From an uncultured Chlorobiaceae bacterium (GTDB taxonomy: Bacteria > Bacteroidota > Chlorobiia > Chlorobiales > Chlorobiaceae), in the NCBI GenBank assembly GCA_903836465.1, contig CAILRB010000017.1, positions 56,605-120,604 of the forward strand: DNA of 64,000 nucleotides. The letters run 5' to 3'. This document shows, piece by piece, positions 47,942 to 57,907 of this stretch (its first letter is position 1; every line of letters begins with the position of its first letter). The translations under genes were made by a program, and so were the position numbers. The notes under the pieces were generated by a model, which had not been told where the DNA came from, searched no databases, and saw only the letters and a program-made list of their open reading frames with translations.

Positions 47942-49660
47942 ATGCAAAGCAACATAGAGTGTAATGGACGTCGGTACCTTTCTCCCTGGGAGAGGGTGCC
48001 GGGCATCATGGCGGCTCTTCTTATTTTCTTTTGTCTCACATCATCCCCTCTTTCTGCGGTAGTATCCACACACGAAAAGGAATATTTTGACATCATTAAG
48101 GGTGTCGATCTTTTCGGTGAGGTCTATCGCGAGGTCTCAACCGGTTATGTTGATACGCTTGATGTCAGCGAGCTTATGTATGCAGGTATCGACGGCATGC
48201 TTCGTACCCTTGATCCCTATACGGTTTTTCTTGACGAAGAGGATTCCGGTGAGCTTGATGAGATGACCAGTGGACAGTATGTCGGTGTTGGTATTACCAT
48301 TGCAACGCTTGATGGAGGCTATTTTGTTACCTCGGTGGTTGATGGCTATGCGGCGGCTAAAGCTGGCGTCAAGGCGGGCGATAGCATTCTTGCCATCAAC
48401 AACAAAGAGGTAAAGAATAAGTCACTGACCGAGGTCAAATCGCTGATCAAGGGAGCAGCCGGGACTTCACTCACCATTCAGTTGAAGCGTCAAGGGGCCT
48501 CCCCCTTTACCGCATCTCTGGTGCGGGAGGAGATTCGGGTAAACTCGGTGAGTTATGCGACTCTTTTTCAGGGCATCGGCTATATCGAGATGAAGAATTT
48601 CAGCGCCCGTTCAGCCAACGAACTTCGCAGCGCCATTCTTGGCCTTCAGCAGGAAGCCAAAGAGCAGCGAACGCCGATGAAAGGTATTATTCTCGACCTG
48701 AGAAACAATCCCGGAGGCCTGCTGAATGCTGCTGTTGATGTTACCTCGCTCTTTGTCCGCAAAGGCAGTGAGGTGGTTTCCATTCGGGGACGCTCTGTGG
48801 AAATGGCAAAATCATATCTGACAGAGACTCCGCCGCTTGATGTTGTGCTTCCTCTTGTGGTTCTTGTCAACAAGGAGAGTGCTTCTGCTTCAGAAATTGT
48901 TGCCGGCGCAATCCAGGATCTTGATCGCGGGGTTATTATTGGTGAGCGTTCTTTTGGGAAAGGGCTTGTGCAGTCAGTTATCAGGATTTCCTACGATAAT
49001 ACCCTGAAGCTTACAACGGCGAAATACTATACTCCTTCAGGTCGTTTGATCCAGAAAGAGAAACAAGAGGCGCATGAGTCACGCAAAGTGCTTCCGAAGG
49101 CTCCCGTGGATAATGCGGCACAGGTTTTCTATACTAAAAACAAGAGAAAAGTGTACGGTAGTGGCGGTATAACGCCTGATATTGAGCTTTCGGAACAGGG
49201 ACACTCTCCTTACCTTGCGGAACTTCGCAAGAAAGGGATGCTCTTTCTTTTTTCCTCTTTCTATACTTCCTCTTATCCTGTCATGCCTCCGCAACCCCTC
49301 GACCGTCAACAGCTTCTGGTCTCATTCGGCAACTTTCTGCGCGATAAAAAATTTGTCTATACCTCTGAATCAGAACGTCGTTTCAATGAGCTGAAAGAGA
49401 GCATGAATAAGGTTCAGCCAGAGCACAATAATATCGGCCAGACCAGTCTCAGCGAACTGCAGCAGGAGATTGAGCGGCTGAAGGAGCAGGAAATCAAGAA
49501 AGAGTCAACTGGAGTGGGGAAGGCACTTGAAGTGGAGATTCTTCGGCATTATAAAGAAGTTCTTGCTCGACGGGCGGAACTTGATGATGATCCTGAGGTC
49601 ACAAAAGCGATAGAGGTGCTTTCCGATTCAGGGAAGTATTCATTGATTCTTCATCCCTGA
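47942..49660 (+). CDS. S41 family C-terminal processing peptidase (CtpA/Prc-like)
   Basis: Periplasmic proteases of this family trim or degrade proteins from the C-terminus. The 572-residue product has a signal or anchor segment (about 18-40), a PDZ domain (about 105-195, GQYVGVGITIATLDGGYFVTSVVDGYAAAKAGVKAGDSIL in parts), and the S41 domain. The catalytic serine sits in VNKESASASEIVAGAIQD near 316 and the lysine in GERSFGKGLVQS near 341, with GIILDLRNNPGGLL near 250. An extra C-terminal region of about 130 residues, partly coiled-coil (ELQQEIERLKEQEI), follows. Its last 10 bases overlap the end of the convergent DUF2499-DUF3593 gene. Confidence 0.94.
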   Translation: MQSNIECNGRRYLSPWERVPGIMAALLIFFCLTSSPLSAVVSTHEKEYFDIIKGVDLFGEVYREVSTGYVDTLDVSELMYAGIDGMLRTLDPYTVFLDEEDSGELDEMTSGQYVGVGITIATLDGGYFVTSVVDGYAAAKAGVKAGDSILAINNKEVKNKSLTEVKSLIKGAAGTSLTIQLKRQGASPFTASLVREEIRVNSVSYATLFQGIGYIEMKNFSARSANELRSAILGLQQEAKEQRTPMKGIILDLRNNPGGLLNAAVDVTSLFVRKGSEVVSIRGRSVEMAKSYLTETPPLDVVLPLVVLVNKESASASEIVAGAIQDLDRGVIIGERSFGKGLVQSVIRISYDNTLKLTTAKYYTPSGRLIQKEKQEAHESRKVLPKAPVDNAAQVFYTKNKRKVYGSGGITPDIELSEQGHSPYLAELRKKGMLFLFSSFYTSSYPVMPPQPLDRQQLLVSFGNFLRDKKFVYTSESERRFNELKESMNKVQPEHNNIGQTSLSELQQEIERLKEQEIKKESTGVGKALEVEILRHYKEVLARRAELDDDPEVTKAIEVLSDSGKYSLILHP

Positions 49661-50337
49661 GCGGGGTTCAACGCCGCTTGTTTATACGCTTTTATTTTAC
49701 GGTGCGCTCCAAAGGCAATCATGAGATTGCTCACCGTCAGCAGGCTTTCAGCAAGCCCGTGCAGCAGGTCGTCGTGTGACAATGTCGAATATCCCCTCAC
49801 CTGGGTGGCAAGGTACATGCAGAAGATGGTGACTGAGATGAAGACCAGCACAAACCAGAAGCCGGCAATGGTCAAGCCTGAAAAAATGGTTTTGTCACGT
49901 TTGTGGACTATCAGCAGCAGCACGAGAAAGGTGAGATAGACGACGCTTGAGAGTTGCAGAATGGCATCGAAGATATCAGCGCCCAGATAAGATTGCGGTT
50001 TTCCGGCAATCATGATGGCGGCAATGGCTGCCGTATATCCTCCGGCAGGCGCTTTTTTGGTTGATTTCAGCAGGTTGAGGGTTGCGAGCAGGAGCGCTGT
50101 GCTGCCAAAAAGATTGATCAGTTCAGACATATCAAGCAGAAGCGGAATGGAATCGCCGGAGATGTGGTAGCTCAGCACAAAAAAGCTGCCGCTCCAGTGC
50201 GGCAGCATGGCGAGGCCAAAAAGGCGGATCTCGCGCCGCCCCGTTATTTTCCCATAGTGAAAAAGCAGGGCGGCGGCGATTCCCCATTCAAGAGCAGAGG
50301 AGATATGAATGACCCAGTTGGGAAACGAAAGCAGCAT
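49651..50337 (-). CDS. Integral membrane protein, apparent DUF2499 (Ycf49-like) plus DUF3593 fusion
   Basis: The 228-residue product has about seven membrane segments. The first half (about 1-95) reads FPNWVIHISSALEWGIAAALLFHYGK, then RLFGLAMLPHWSGSFFVLSYH, matching the DUF2499/Ycf49 pattern of cyanobacteria and plastids. The second half (about 125-220) has LSSVVYLTFLVLLL, TIAGFWFVLVFISVTIF and DDLLHGLAESLLTVSNLMIAFG, matching DUF3593, another phototroph-associated family. In the organisms I know these are separate proteins. The ATG directly abuts the bchP stop (TGA then ATG), implying tight coupling to bacteriochlorophyll phytyl-tail reduction. No enzymatic function is established for either domain. 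Confidence 0.75.
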   Translation of the reverse strand: MLLSFPNWVIHISSALEWGIAAALLFHYGKITGRREIRLFGLAMLPHWSGSFFVLSYHISGDSIPLLLDMSELINLFGSTALLLATLNLLKSTKKAPAGGYTAAIAAIMIAGKPQSYLGADIFDAILQLSSVVYLTFLVLLLIVHKRDKTIFSGLTIAGFWFVLVFISVTIFCMYLATQVRGYSTLSHDDLLHGLAESLLTVSNLMIAFGAHRKIKAYKQAALNPAQG

Positions 50338-51480
50338 TCAGGAGCCCTTTATGAGGTGATAGATATTTTTGGAAAAGATTTTCATCTGAACGGGCCAAGA
50401 GGCTGGGATCATTTTCTTGTAGAGATACGAGTCGAAGGTGATTCGCTGCACGTCATCGTCAGCGCAAATTGCCACAAAACTTTCCCGCAGCCGGTCATTG
50501 CGGTAATAGGCGGCCTGCAACACCTCAAGGCCGAAAAAGATTGGCGCGTAGAGCTTTCGAAACTCTTTTTCATAGTTCTTCAGGGGTGAGCCATGTTTCA
50601 GGTGTTCAATCATGGCGAGGGCACCAAGTTTGCCTGAGCGCATGGCGAAGAAAATCCCCTCTCCGTTAGCCGGAGTTACCAGACCGGCTGCGTCTCCAAC
50701 AAGAATCGCCTTCTCCTGAGTAAACGATTTGCGGGGCTTCATGGGTATTTTCGCCGCCTCATCAAGATAGGGCTTGTCGGTAATTCCTATTTTTTCAATA
50801 AAGCGCTTTTGCAGCGCCTTGATATTGTGCTTGTGATCTTCTGTGCCAGTACCTATGGCCAGGTGGTCGGCCTTGGGGAAAATCCAGCCGTAAAAGTCGG
50901 GAGATACTTCGCCGTCAAACCAGATTTCAACGATATCGCTGAATTTCTGGATGGACGGCGTGTACTTGAAGCGCTGCTGCATGGCAATCACCTTCAGCTC
51001 ATTGGGCGGAAAGTGCAGCTCATCGGCGGTTTTTGAGTTAGCGCCGTCAGCCCCGATAATTCTGCTGGCGCGGAGTGGAGGAACTTTATCGTTGAGTGTG
51101 TTGATGACAAATCCTTCGCCGGAGTGAGAGATGGATTTCACCAGCCCTTCAACCACAACAGCGCCAGCCTGCTCAGCTTCGACACGCAGATAGCGGTCAA
51201 ATTTTTCACGACGAACCATACCGACGTAGCCGTTCGGCATGGTCATGTCGATGACCCGCCCTTTCGGTGATCGGGCCTTCATCCGGGAGAGCTTCTTCTC
51301 AATCAGTTCGGCTGGAATTTTGAACTCCTCAATAAGGCCAAGAGGAATGGCCCCGCCGCAAGGTTTGACATTGTCAAAGTTGCGTTCAATGAGTACGGTG
51401 GAGAGCCCGGCTTTTGCCAGTATGGCAGCGGCAACAGCTCCCGAGGGGCCTCCCCCTATAACGGCGACATCATAACGCAT
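50338..51480 (-). CDS. bchP: Geranylgeranyl reductase (BchP/ChlP type)
   Basis: BchP is an FAD enzyme that reduces the geranylgeranyl group to phytyl on bacteriochlorophyll a and related isoprenoids, using reduced electron donors. The 380-residue product starts with the FAD-binding [25 protein letters not shown], has [15 protein letters not shown] near residue 41 (the P-x-x-CGG motif typical of this family), [12 protein letters not shown] near 88, IIGADGANS near 140 and [26 protein letters not shown] near 262. The stop abuts the next gene and the start lies 3 bases from the glyS stop, so glyS-bchP-DUF2499/3593 form one unit. A broader isoprenoid reductase role cannot be excluded. Confidence 0.9.
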   Translation of the reverse strand: MRYDVAVIGGGPSGAVAAAILAKAGLSTVLIERNFDNVKPCGGAIPLGLIEEFKIPAELIEKKLSRMKARSPKGRVIDMTMPNGYVGMVRREKFDRYLRVEAEQAGAVVVEGLVKSISHSGEGFVINTLNDKVPPLRASRIIGADGANSKTADELHFPPNELKVIAMQQRFKYTPSIQKFSDIVEIWFDGEVSPDFYGWIFPKADHLAIGTGTEDHKHNIKALQKRFIEKIGITDKPYLDEAAKIPMKPRKSFTQEKAILVGDAAGLVTPANGEGIFFAMRSGKLGALAMIEHLKHGSPLKNYEKEFRKLYAPIFFGLEVLQAAYYRNDRLRESFVAICADDDVQRITFDSYLYKKMIPASWPVQMKIFSKNIYHLIKGS

Positions 51481-51483
51481 AGC

Positions 51484-52974
51484 TTACAGTCCGATAAGTT
51501 TAGTGGCGATAAATTCTCGAACTCTTGATAGATCAATTCGTTCCTGTGTTGCGGTGTCGCGATAGCGCACCGTCACGGTGTTCTCCTCCAGCGACTGGTG
51601 GTCAACCGTGATACAGAACGGCGTGCCGATCTCATCCTGCCGGCGGTAGCGTTTGCCGATAGAACCTGCGTCGTCGTACTGCACAAGAAAGTCTGTTGCC
51701 AGCTCTTCACACAAAGCGGCGGCTCGTTCGCCCATGCCTCCTTTTTTCATCAGCGGCAGCACCGCAGCTTTTACCGGGGCAACCTTTGGAGAAAGCTTCA
51801 GCACCACACGCTCGTCGCCGTCAACCGTGTCTTCGGTGTAGGCATCTGCGAGCAGCGCAAGGAAGAGGCGGTCGCAGCCAGCAGAGGTTTCCACCACATA
51901 CGGGATATAGCGCTCATTGGTGAGCTGGTCGATATACTCCATATTTTTGCCGGAGTACTCCTGATGCTGTTTCAGGTCAAAATCAGTTCGTGAGTGAATG
52001 CCCTCGATCTCCTCAATGCCGAAGGGGAACTCGAACTTGATGTCGTAGGCAAGGTCGGCGTAGTGTGCCAGCTTGTCGTGCTTGTACCAGTGCAGCTTCT
52101 CCTTGTTGATGCCAAGAGCACTGCTGTACCAGGCAAAGCGCTCCTCGCGCCAGGCCTCGAATGCCTCAACCTGTGTGCCGGGCTTAACAAAGTACTGCAT
52201 CTCCATCTGTTCAAACTCAACCATGCGGAAGATAAAGTTCCCTTTTACAATCTCATTGCGAAAGGCCTTGCCAATCTGCGCAATACCGAACGGGACCTTC
52301 ATGCGTGAGGACTCACGGACGTTGTGGAAGTTCACGAAAATGCCCTGCGCGGTTTCTGGCCGGAGGTAAACGATGCTTGATTTGTCGGCAAGTGCTCCCA
52401 TATTGCACTGGAACATCAGGTTGAACTGGCGAACTTCCGTCCAGTCTCCTGAGCCGGTATCAGCGGCCTTGATCCCTTCAGCAATGATGAGGTTATAGAG
52501 CGCACGGTTCAGATCATCCGATCCTGAGGCGGCTTCGTAGGTTGCCTGCACCCGCTGGAGCTCCTCTTCTTTGCCATCACGGCGCAGTTTTTCAATATGG
52601 TTCTCGATCAGGTGGTCCGCACGATAGCGCCTTTTGGTCGTTTTGTCGTCGATCATCGGGTCATTGAAGCTTGCCACATGCCCTGAAGCCTCCCAAACGC
52701 GGGGATTCATCATAATCGATGCGTCAAGTCCCACAATATTCTGGTGGCGACGGGTCATGGAGTTCCACCAGAGCTCCTTGATATTCCGCTTCATCTCGCT
52801 GCCCAGCGGCCCATAGTCGAAGCAGGAGGAGAGCCCTTCATAAATTTCCGAAGAGGGGAAAATAAAGCCCCGCCGTTTGGCCAGCGAAACCAGCTTGTGC
52901 ATCACTTTATCAGGCGGCAGATTGACACTCTGTACCCGCTTTTGGTCGGAATTGCTCATCATTCGTTCAGACAT
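51484..52974 (-). CDS. glyS: Glycyl-tRNA synthetase, class II homodimeric type
   Basis: The enzyme charges tRNA-Gly with glycine. From MSERMMSNSDQ the product has about 496 residues and is the single-chain (alpha2) type rather than the two-subunit form of many bacteria. Visible blocks are LVSLAKRRGFIFPSSEIYEGLSSCFDYGPLG near 30-60, YLRPETAQGIFVNFHNV near 210 (class II motif 2 area), FRNEIVKGNFIFRMVEFEQME near 245, and VETSAGCDRLFLALL near 382 (motif 3). The anticodon-binding domain is C-terminal. The frame extends 13 codons upstream, but MLLSGSPRRFFHN is not family-like. Confidence 0.96.
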   Translation of the reverse strand: MSERMMSNSDQKRVQSVNLPPDKVMHKLVSLAKRRGFIFPSSEIYEGLSSCFDYGPLGSEMKRNIKELWWNSMTRRHQNIVGLDASIMMNPRVWEASGHVASFNDPMIDDKTTKRRYRADHLIENHIEKLRRDGKEEELQRVQATYEAASGSDDLNRALYNLIIAEGIKAADTGSGDWTEVRQFNLMFQCNMGALADKSSIVYLRPETAQGIFVNFHNVRESSRMKVPFGIAQIGKAFRNEIVKGNFIFRMVEFEQMEMQYFVKPGTQVEAFEAWREERFAWYSSALGINKEKLHWYKHDKLAHYADLAYDIKFEFPFGIEEIEGIHSRTDFDLKQHQEYSGKNMEYIDQLTNERYIPYVVETSAGCDRLFLALLADAYTEDTVDGDERVVLKLSPKVAPVKAAVLPLMKKGGMGERAAALCEELATDFLVQYDDAGSIGKRYRRQDEIGTPFCITVDHQSLEENTVTVRYRDTATQERIDLSRVREFIATKLIGL

Positions 52975-53013
52975 GTTGTGAAAAAATCGTCGGGGACTCC
53001 CGCTCAACAGCAA

Positions 53014-53320
53014 TAAAAAATTGAATATAACAAAGCAAGCAGGATAATCAGCAGTGATAAGGATGGCTTCGGCATTCCTTTCGCTATAGACAAAGATGCT
53101 TTACTACTCCTGCCGATCCCGACAGGTGCGGAGAGTATGCTGAAGTTTGCTCTCCATAGGGTATCCTAACCTGCTGTTATCCAATAACCAGTTGTACGCT
53201 TAAACCATTTCAGTTATCTTTTTTTTACTTGTTTCGATGAGTCTCAGAGAGCTTAAACTGATCTGAGGAGAAAGAACGTGGCAGTCGAAAATGATTTCAG
53301 GAATATAATTATTGTGTTCC
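53014..53320. other. Intergenic region with two adjacent hairpins
   Basis: About 310 bases lie between glyS and the membrane protein gene. Two hairpins sit side by side: CCTGCCG/CGACAGG around ATCC (53109-53126, one mismatch) and GGAGAG/CTCTCC around a 14-base loop (53130-53155). They could belong to a small RNA or an RNA leader. No known RNA family was recognised. Confidence 0.35.
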
Positions 53321-53800
53321 ATGAGCTCCGCACCATTTCCATTGTTTCTGGTGATTTTCAGCGGCATCTGCTGGACGGTTGTTTATCTTGACAGCATCCG
53401 GCTGGGGTTTAAAGAAGCCACCTATGCTATGCCATTCTGGGCGCTGGCGTTAAATTTTGCCTGGGAGTTGTTACAGACGGTGCTTGAATATCAACAGGCC
53501 GGCTTTGTTCTTCAGGTTGGAATCACTGCGGTTTGGTTCTTGCTGGACTGTATCATTCTTTACACCTATTTCCGGTTCGGGAAAAAATATTTCCCTCGTA
53601 ATCTACCCTCGCATTGGTTTATTATATGGTCTCTTCTTGGTCTCTTTACGGCCTTTTTCCTGCAATACGTTTTCATTATTGAGTTTGGCCTTTATGTTGG
53701 TCGTGCTTATGCGGCCTTTCTTCAAAATCTGCTCATGTCTGTTCTCTTCATCGGAATGCTTGTCAATCGAGGGAGCAGTGAAGGCCAGAGTCTCAGGTAG
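53321..53800 (+). CDS. Small integral membrane protein resembling Pyr4/PaxB-type terpene cyclases
   Basis: The 159-residue product has about six membrane helices and little else. Its pattern, [23 protein letters not shown] near residues 34-56, then [25 protein letters not shown] near the end, is the pattern of the compact membrane terpene cyclase family known from fungal meroterpenoid and indole-diterpene clusters (Pyr4, PaxB). The glutamate in NFAWE (about residue 49) matches the family's catalytic glutamate. The frame opens at a TTG (53312), but ATG at 53321 is preferred. No prenyltransferase or epoxidase is adjacent. The link is by eye and may be only structural. Confidence 0.55.
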   Translation: MSSAPFPLFLVIFSGICWTVVYLDSIRLGFKEATYAMPFWALALNFAWELLQTVLEYQQAGFVLQVGITAVWFLLDCIILYTYFRFGKKYFPRNLPSHWFIIWSLLGLFTAFFLQYVFIIEFGLYVGRAYAAFLQNLLMSVLFIGMLVNRGSSEGQSLR

Positions 53801-54110
53801 TCTGGATTTCGGTTTTAAGGGCGATCTCTTCAAGAACTGAGCTTACCTTCAGGCACAAGAACATTGATCCGGCATAAACGATGCTTCGGCCACGGGTATG
53901 GACTTCCCAGGTGTGTTTTTCTGCTTTCTGGCGACTGCAGCGAATGGCTTTTATAATCTGGTTAATCACTTCGTCGAAGGTATGTTCTTCATCGTTGAAG
54001 AGAACGACGCGGTATGAGTCGAGCAGTTCTGTCCCGGAGAGTTGTTCATTTTCTTTTGTTTCAGGCGCAGAATAGGATGCTGTCCACTGTTGTACAAGAG
54101 GGGAATTCAT
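53793..54110 (-). CDS. clpS: ATP-dependent Clp protease adaptor ClpS
   Basis: ClpS binds ClpA or ClpC and delivers proteins with destabilising N-terminal residues. The 105-residue product has a disordered start (about 1-30) and the ClpS core [24 protein letters not shown] near 33-56, [23 protein letters not shown] near 58-80, and [19 protein letters not shown] at the end. The core is complete, including the NDEEHTF acidic patch contacting the N-degron. Its end overlaps the convergent membrane gene by 8 bases. Confidence 0.93.
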   Translation of the reverse strand: MNSPLVQQWTASYSAPETKENEQLSGTELLDSYRVVLFNDEEHTFDEVINQIIKAIRCSRQKAEKHTWEVHTRGRSIVYAGSMFLCLKVSSVLEEIALKTEIQTT

Positions 54111-54182
54111 GGTTATCGTGCGCTATACGTTAAAAGATGTAAAATAGTCTCTGTAGCCCGGAGAAGCAACAGGGAGAACTCT

Positions 54183-55133
54183 TCATGCAATAACCGGTTC
54201 AACTGCTCCGAGAAAAAAGTCTCCAACCGGAGAGAGCTGCATGGTAAACCGGGCTCCAATGGGGATGGTCATCAGGTTCTTGATATGACCGTAAGAGAGT
54301 CCTCTCATGACGGGGCATTCGTTATGGGCGTGTTTGCTGTAATAGGTAAAAATATTCTGCAAGCGCAGCTTTTCCTCTTTTGTCACCTCTGAGACATTGC
54401 TGAACTGACCAAGAAGCACTCCATTGCATGGCGCAAGCAGACCGGCATTGTCGAGATGCGAGAGCATTCTGTCGATACGGTAAGCCGGTTCGTTGATCTC
54501 TTCGAGAAAGAGGAGTGAGTCATTGAGCGGAGGCATGTAGGGTGTCCCGATCATTGAAGAGAGGACGGAAAGGTTGCCGCCGATGAGTCTGCCTTCTGCT
54601 GACCCGGCTCTGATGCAGGTTATGGCATGGTCAGGATGGTTCTGCAGCGAAAGCGCATAAGAAGGAGAGGTCAGCATTCCCCAGAAATGCTCTTCGGTGT
54701 AGGGGGTTGGTTCGTACAGTTCAGTGGCAAGCATAGGGCCTGAAAAGCTGATCAGGCCGGTTTTCGCAAACAGGGCAAGCGACAGGGCGGTAATATCTGA
54801 ATAACCGACAACTATTTTTGGATTGGCCGCTATGATGTCGTAGTCAATTTTTTTCAGCAATCGCGTCGCTCCAGCGCCCCCTCTCAGGCAGATGATGGCC
54901 TTTATGTCGGGATCGCTGAACATCCCATGAAGATCGAGCAGTTTCTGTTCGTCGGCAATTGCCGGATCGGTATCGATACAGTTGAGGTGGCGGGAGGGCT
55001 TTACCCGATAGCCATTTTTTTCGAGATAGATAACCGCCTGATTGATTTTATCAGGATAAGCGCTATGTGAGGAGGGGGAGATAAGGCCAATGGTATCTCC
55101 GTAGCGCAGGGCTTTCGGTATCAGGATTGTCAT
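54183..55133 (-). CDS. S66 family LD-carboxypeptidase (LdcA-like)
   Basis: LD-carboxypeptidases remove the terminal D-alanine from tetrapeptides during peptidoglycan recycling. Starting at MTILIPKALRYGDTIGLISPSS the product has 316 residues. The nucleophilic serine is in VVGYSDITALSLALF near residue 106-120, ICLRGGAGATRLLKKIDYD near 78 is a family block, and the Glu/His pair is expected in FLEEINEPAYRIDRML near 205 and the C-terminal GLSYGHIKNLMTIPIGARF near 275. The start codon lies immediately after the T-run of the atpDC terminator, with no ribosome-binding site between them. Confidence 0.92.
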   Translation of the reverse strand: MTILIPKALRYGDTIGLISPSSHSAYPDKINQAVIYLEKNGYRVKPSRHLNCIDTDPAIADEQKLLDLHGMFSDPDIKAIICLRGGAGATRLLKKIDYDIIAANPKIVVGYSDITALSLALFAKTGLISFSGPMLATELYEPTPYTEEHFWGMLTSPSYALSLQNHPDHAITCIRAGSAEGRLIGGNLSVLSSMIGTPYMPPLNDSLLFLEEINEPAYRIDRMLSHLDNAGLLAPCNGVLLGQFSNVSEVTKEEKLRLQNIFTYYSKHAHNECPVMRGLSYGHIKNLMTIPIGARFTMQLSPVGDFFLGAVEPVIA

Positions 55134-55139
55134 ATAATA

Positions 55140-55176
55140 AAAAACCATCAGCATCCTTAACGGGCGCTGATGGTTT
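55140..55176 (-). terminator. Rho-independent terminator after atpD-atpC
   Basis: AAAACCATCAGC and GCTGATGGTTTT form a perfect 12-bp stem (55140-55151 and 55165-55176), followed on the minus strand by TTTTTTATTAT. It lies 20 bases after the atpC stop. The T-run runs directly into the ATG of the LD-carboxypeptidase gene. Confidence 0.88.
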
Positions 55177-55195
55177 TACATTCATTGCAATGAAG

Positions 55196-55462
55196 TCAGG
55201 AAATGGTTTCAGTCAACAAAATAGCCTTGTTGCTGCTGACCTCTAAAAAACCGTCCTCGATAGAAAACATCTGTTCACTCCGATCAGCTAATGCCAGCTT
55301 CACCTTGCCGGTTTTCAGTGAGGAGAGCAGCGGAGCATGGTTTTTCAGTATCTGCAACTGACCAAGCTCACCGGGCACTGTTACACTGACAACCTCCCCG
55401 GAAAAGTAAAGTTTCTGGGGAGTGACGATTTCTATCTGGAAACCTTTTTCGGAATTCGCCAT
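55196..55462 (-). CDS. atpC: ATP synthase epsilon subunit
   Basis: The epsilon subunit couples rotation to catalysis and limits ATP hydrolysis. The 88-residue product is the short form: it has the N-terminal beta-sandwich ([47 protein letters not shown] in successive parts) and stops after [12 protein letters not shown], without the usual C-terminal helical hairpin. Such truncated epsilon subunits are known in green sulfur bacteria. It follows atpD by 15 bases; the remaining ATP synthase genes are elsewhere. Confidence 0.95.
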   Translation of the reverse strand: MANSEKGFQIEIVTPQKLYFSGEVVSVTVPGELGQLQILKNHAPLLSSLKTGKVKLALADRSEQMFSIEDGFLEVSSNKAILLTETIS

Positions 55463-55477
55463 GGTTATTGCGTCTGT

Positions 55478-56887
<1,410 letters not shown>

Positions 56888-56990
56888 TTATGGTGTAATC
56901 AAACGTTCATGCTTCACTGGCTTGTGAGCCTCTTTTGTATCAGAAATGATGTGTCAGATGGTTTCGCTCTTTTGACCCGTACCGTCTGCG

Positions 56991-57063
56991 AGCCACCTGA
57001 GGGACTTGAACCCACGACCTACTATTTACGAAACAGTTGCTCTACCAACTGAGCTAAGGTGGC
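56991..57063 (-). tRNA. tRNA-Thr (anticodon CGU)
   Basis: The 73-nucleotide sequence folds as a complete cloverleaf on the minus strand. The acceptor stem is GCCACCT/AGGTGGC, the D arm AGCTCAGTTGGTAGAGCA, the anticodon arm ACTGT-TTCGTAA-ATAGT with anticodon CGT, and the T arm GTGGGTTCAAGTCCC. The discriminator base is T and CCA is not encoded. It reads ACG threonine codons. Confidence 0.95.
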
Positions 57064-57218
57064 TTAAGCACAAAAAATCAAGCCGAAATATAATTTATTG
57101 ACAGAGAATCACAAAGATAAATCCAAGCTCATTTATTAGTCTTCGAAAAAAAAGAAGAATTGTATATTGATAAAAAGTCGTAAATATAATTTCTTTTGAT
57201 TTTTTTAAACGGGGCGGC

Positions 57219-57764
57219 ATGAAAAAGCTTATCAGTCAGTCTATAAAGGTATGTATGGTCAGTGCACTGTTTCTGGCTGGTGCTGCCGGCATAGTTTCAG
57301 CAGTTCAGCAACCAGTCCCCTACCCTTTGGCGCCAGGGTTTGCTGCAGTATCTCTCAACGGGAAGCCTGTAGGATCCGCTCAACTTTCCGGTAAAGTTTA
57401 TATCGTGAATTTCTTTGCGTCGTGGTGTCCTCCCTGCAGATTGGAGATTCCTGATATGGTTGCACTCCAGAATCAGTATGGTCGCAAAGGATTTACGTTT
57501 ATTGGCGTAGCGGTTAATGAAACCGAGCCGAAGATCCGTGCTTTTATCAGCAAAAATAAAATAAGTTATCCGGTTGTTATGGCCGACGAGCAGCTTGTTT
57601 CGGCCTTTAACAGATATGTTGAAGGAGGTATTCATGCGATTCCGACCTCCTTTGTCGTGAACTCTTCAGGCCGGATTACCCAGGTGATTACCGGGGCGCG
57701 CAGCAAAGAGGTGCTTGATAAAATAATTTCCGATGCTCTCAGAAAGACAGAAACCCCTAAATAA
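57219..57764 (+). CDS. Secreted thioredoxin-like protein (TlpA/ResA type)
   Basis: Proteins of this type reduce disulfides outside the cytoplasm, often for cytochrome c maturation. The 181-residue product has a signal peptide or anchor (about 1-30), then the TlpA-like fold with VSLNGKPVGSAQLSGKVYIVNFFASWCPPCRLEIPDM; the active site WCPPC is near residue 70. GGIHAIPTSFVVNSSGRI near 140 gives the conserved cis-proline. A strong TATAAT-like box lies about 29 bases before the start. A terminator follows at 57843. Confidence 0.93.
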   Translation: MKKLISQSIKVCMVSALFLAGAAGIVSAVQQPVPYPLAPGFAAVSLNGKPVGSAQLSGKVYIVNFFASWCPPCRLEIPDMVALQNQYGRKGFTFIGVAVNETEPKIRAFISKNKISYPVVMADEQLVSAFNRYVEGGIHAIPTSFVVNSSGRITQVITGARSKEVLDKIISDALRKTETPK

Positions 57765-57842
57765 TAATAAAGCCTTCATCCTATGAATGATGGTTTTCGG
57801 CTCCGGTGGTTGTGTAATCCGGATCTCAGTTTTTCTTCTAAA

Positions 57843-57879
57843 CGTCCGCAGTCAGTGGTGACTGGGGGCGTTTTTTTTT
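57843..57879 (+). terminator. Rho-independent terminator downstream of the thioredoxin gene
   Basis: CGTCCGCAGTCA pairs with TGACTGGGGGCG around GTGG (57843-57870), with a G-T wobble and one mismatch, followed by nine T residues. It ends about 30 bases before pckG, separating the two transcripts. Confidence 0.88.
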
Positions 57880-57907
57880 ATAACCCCAAGCCAATAACAG
57901 AACGATC

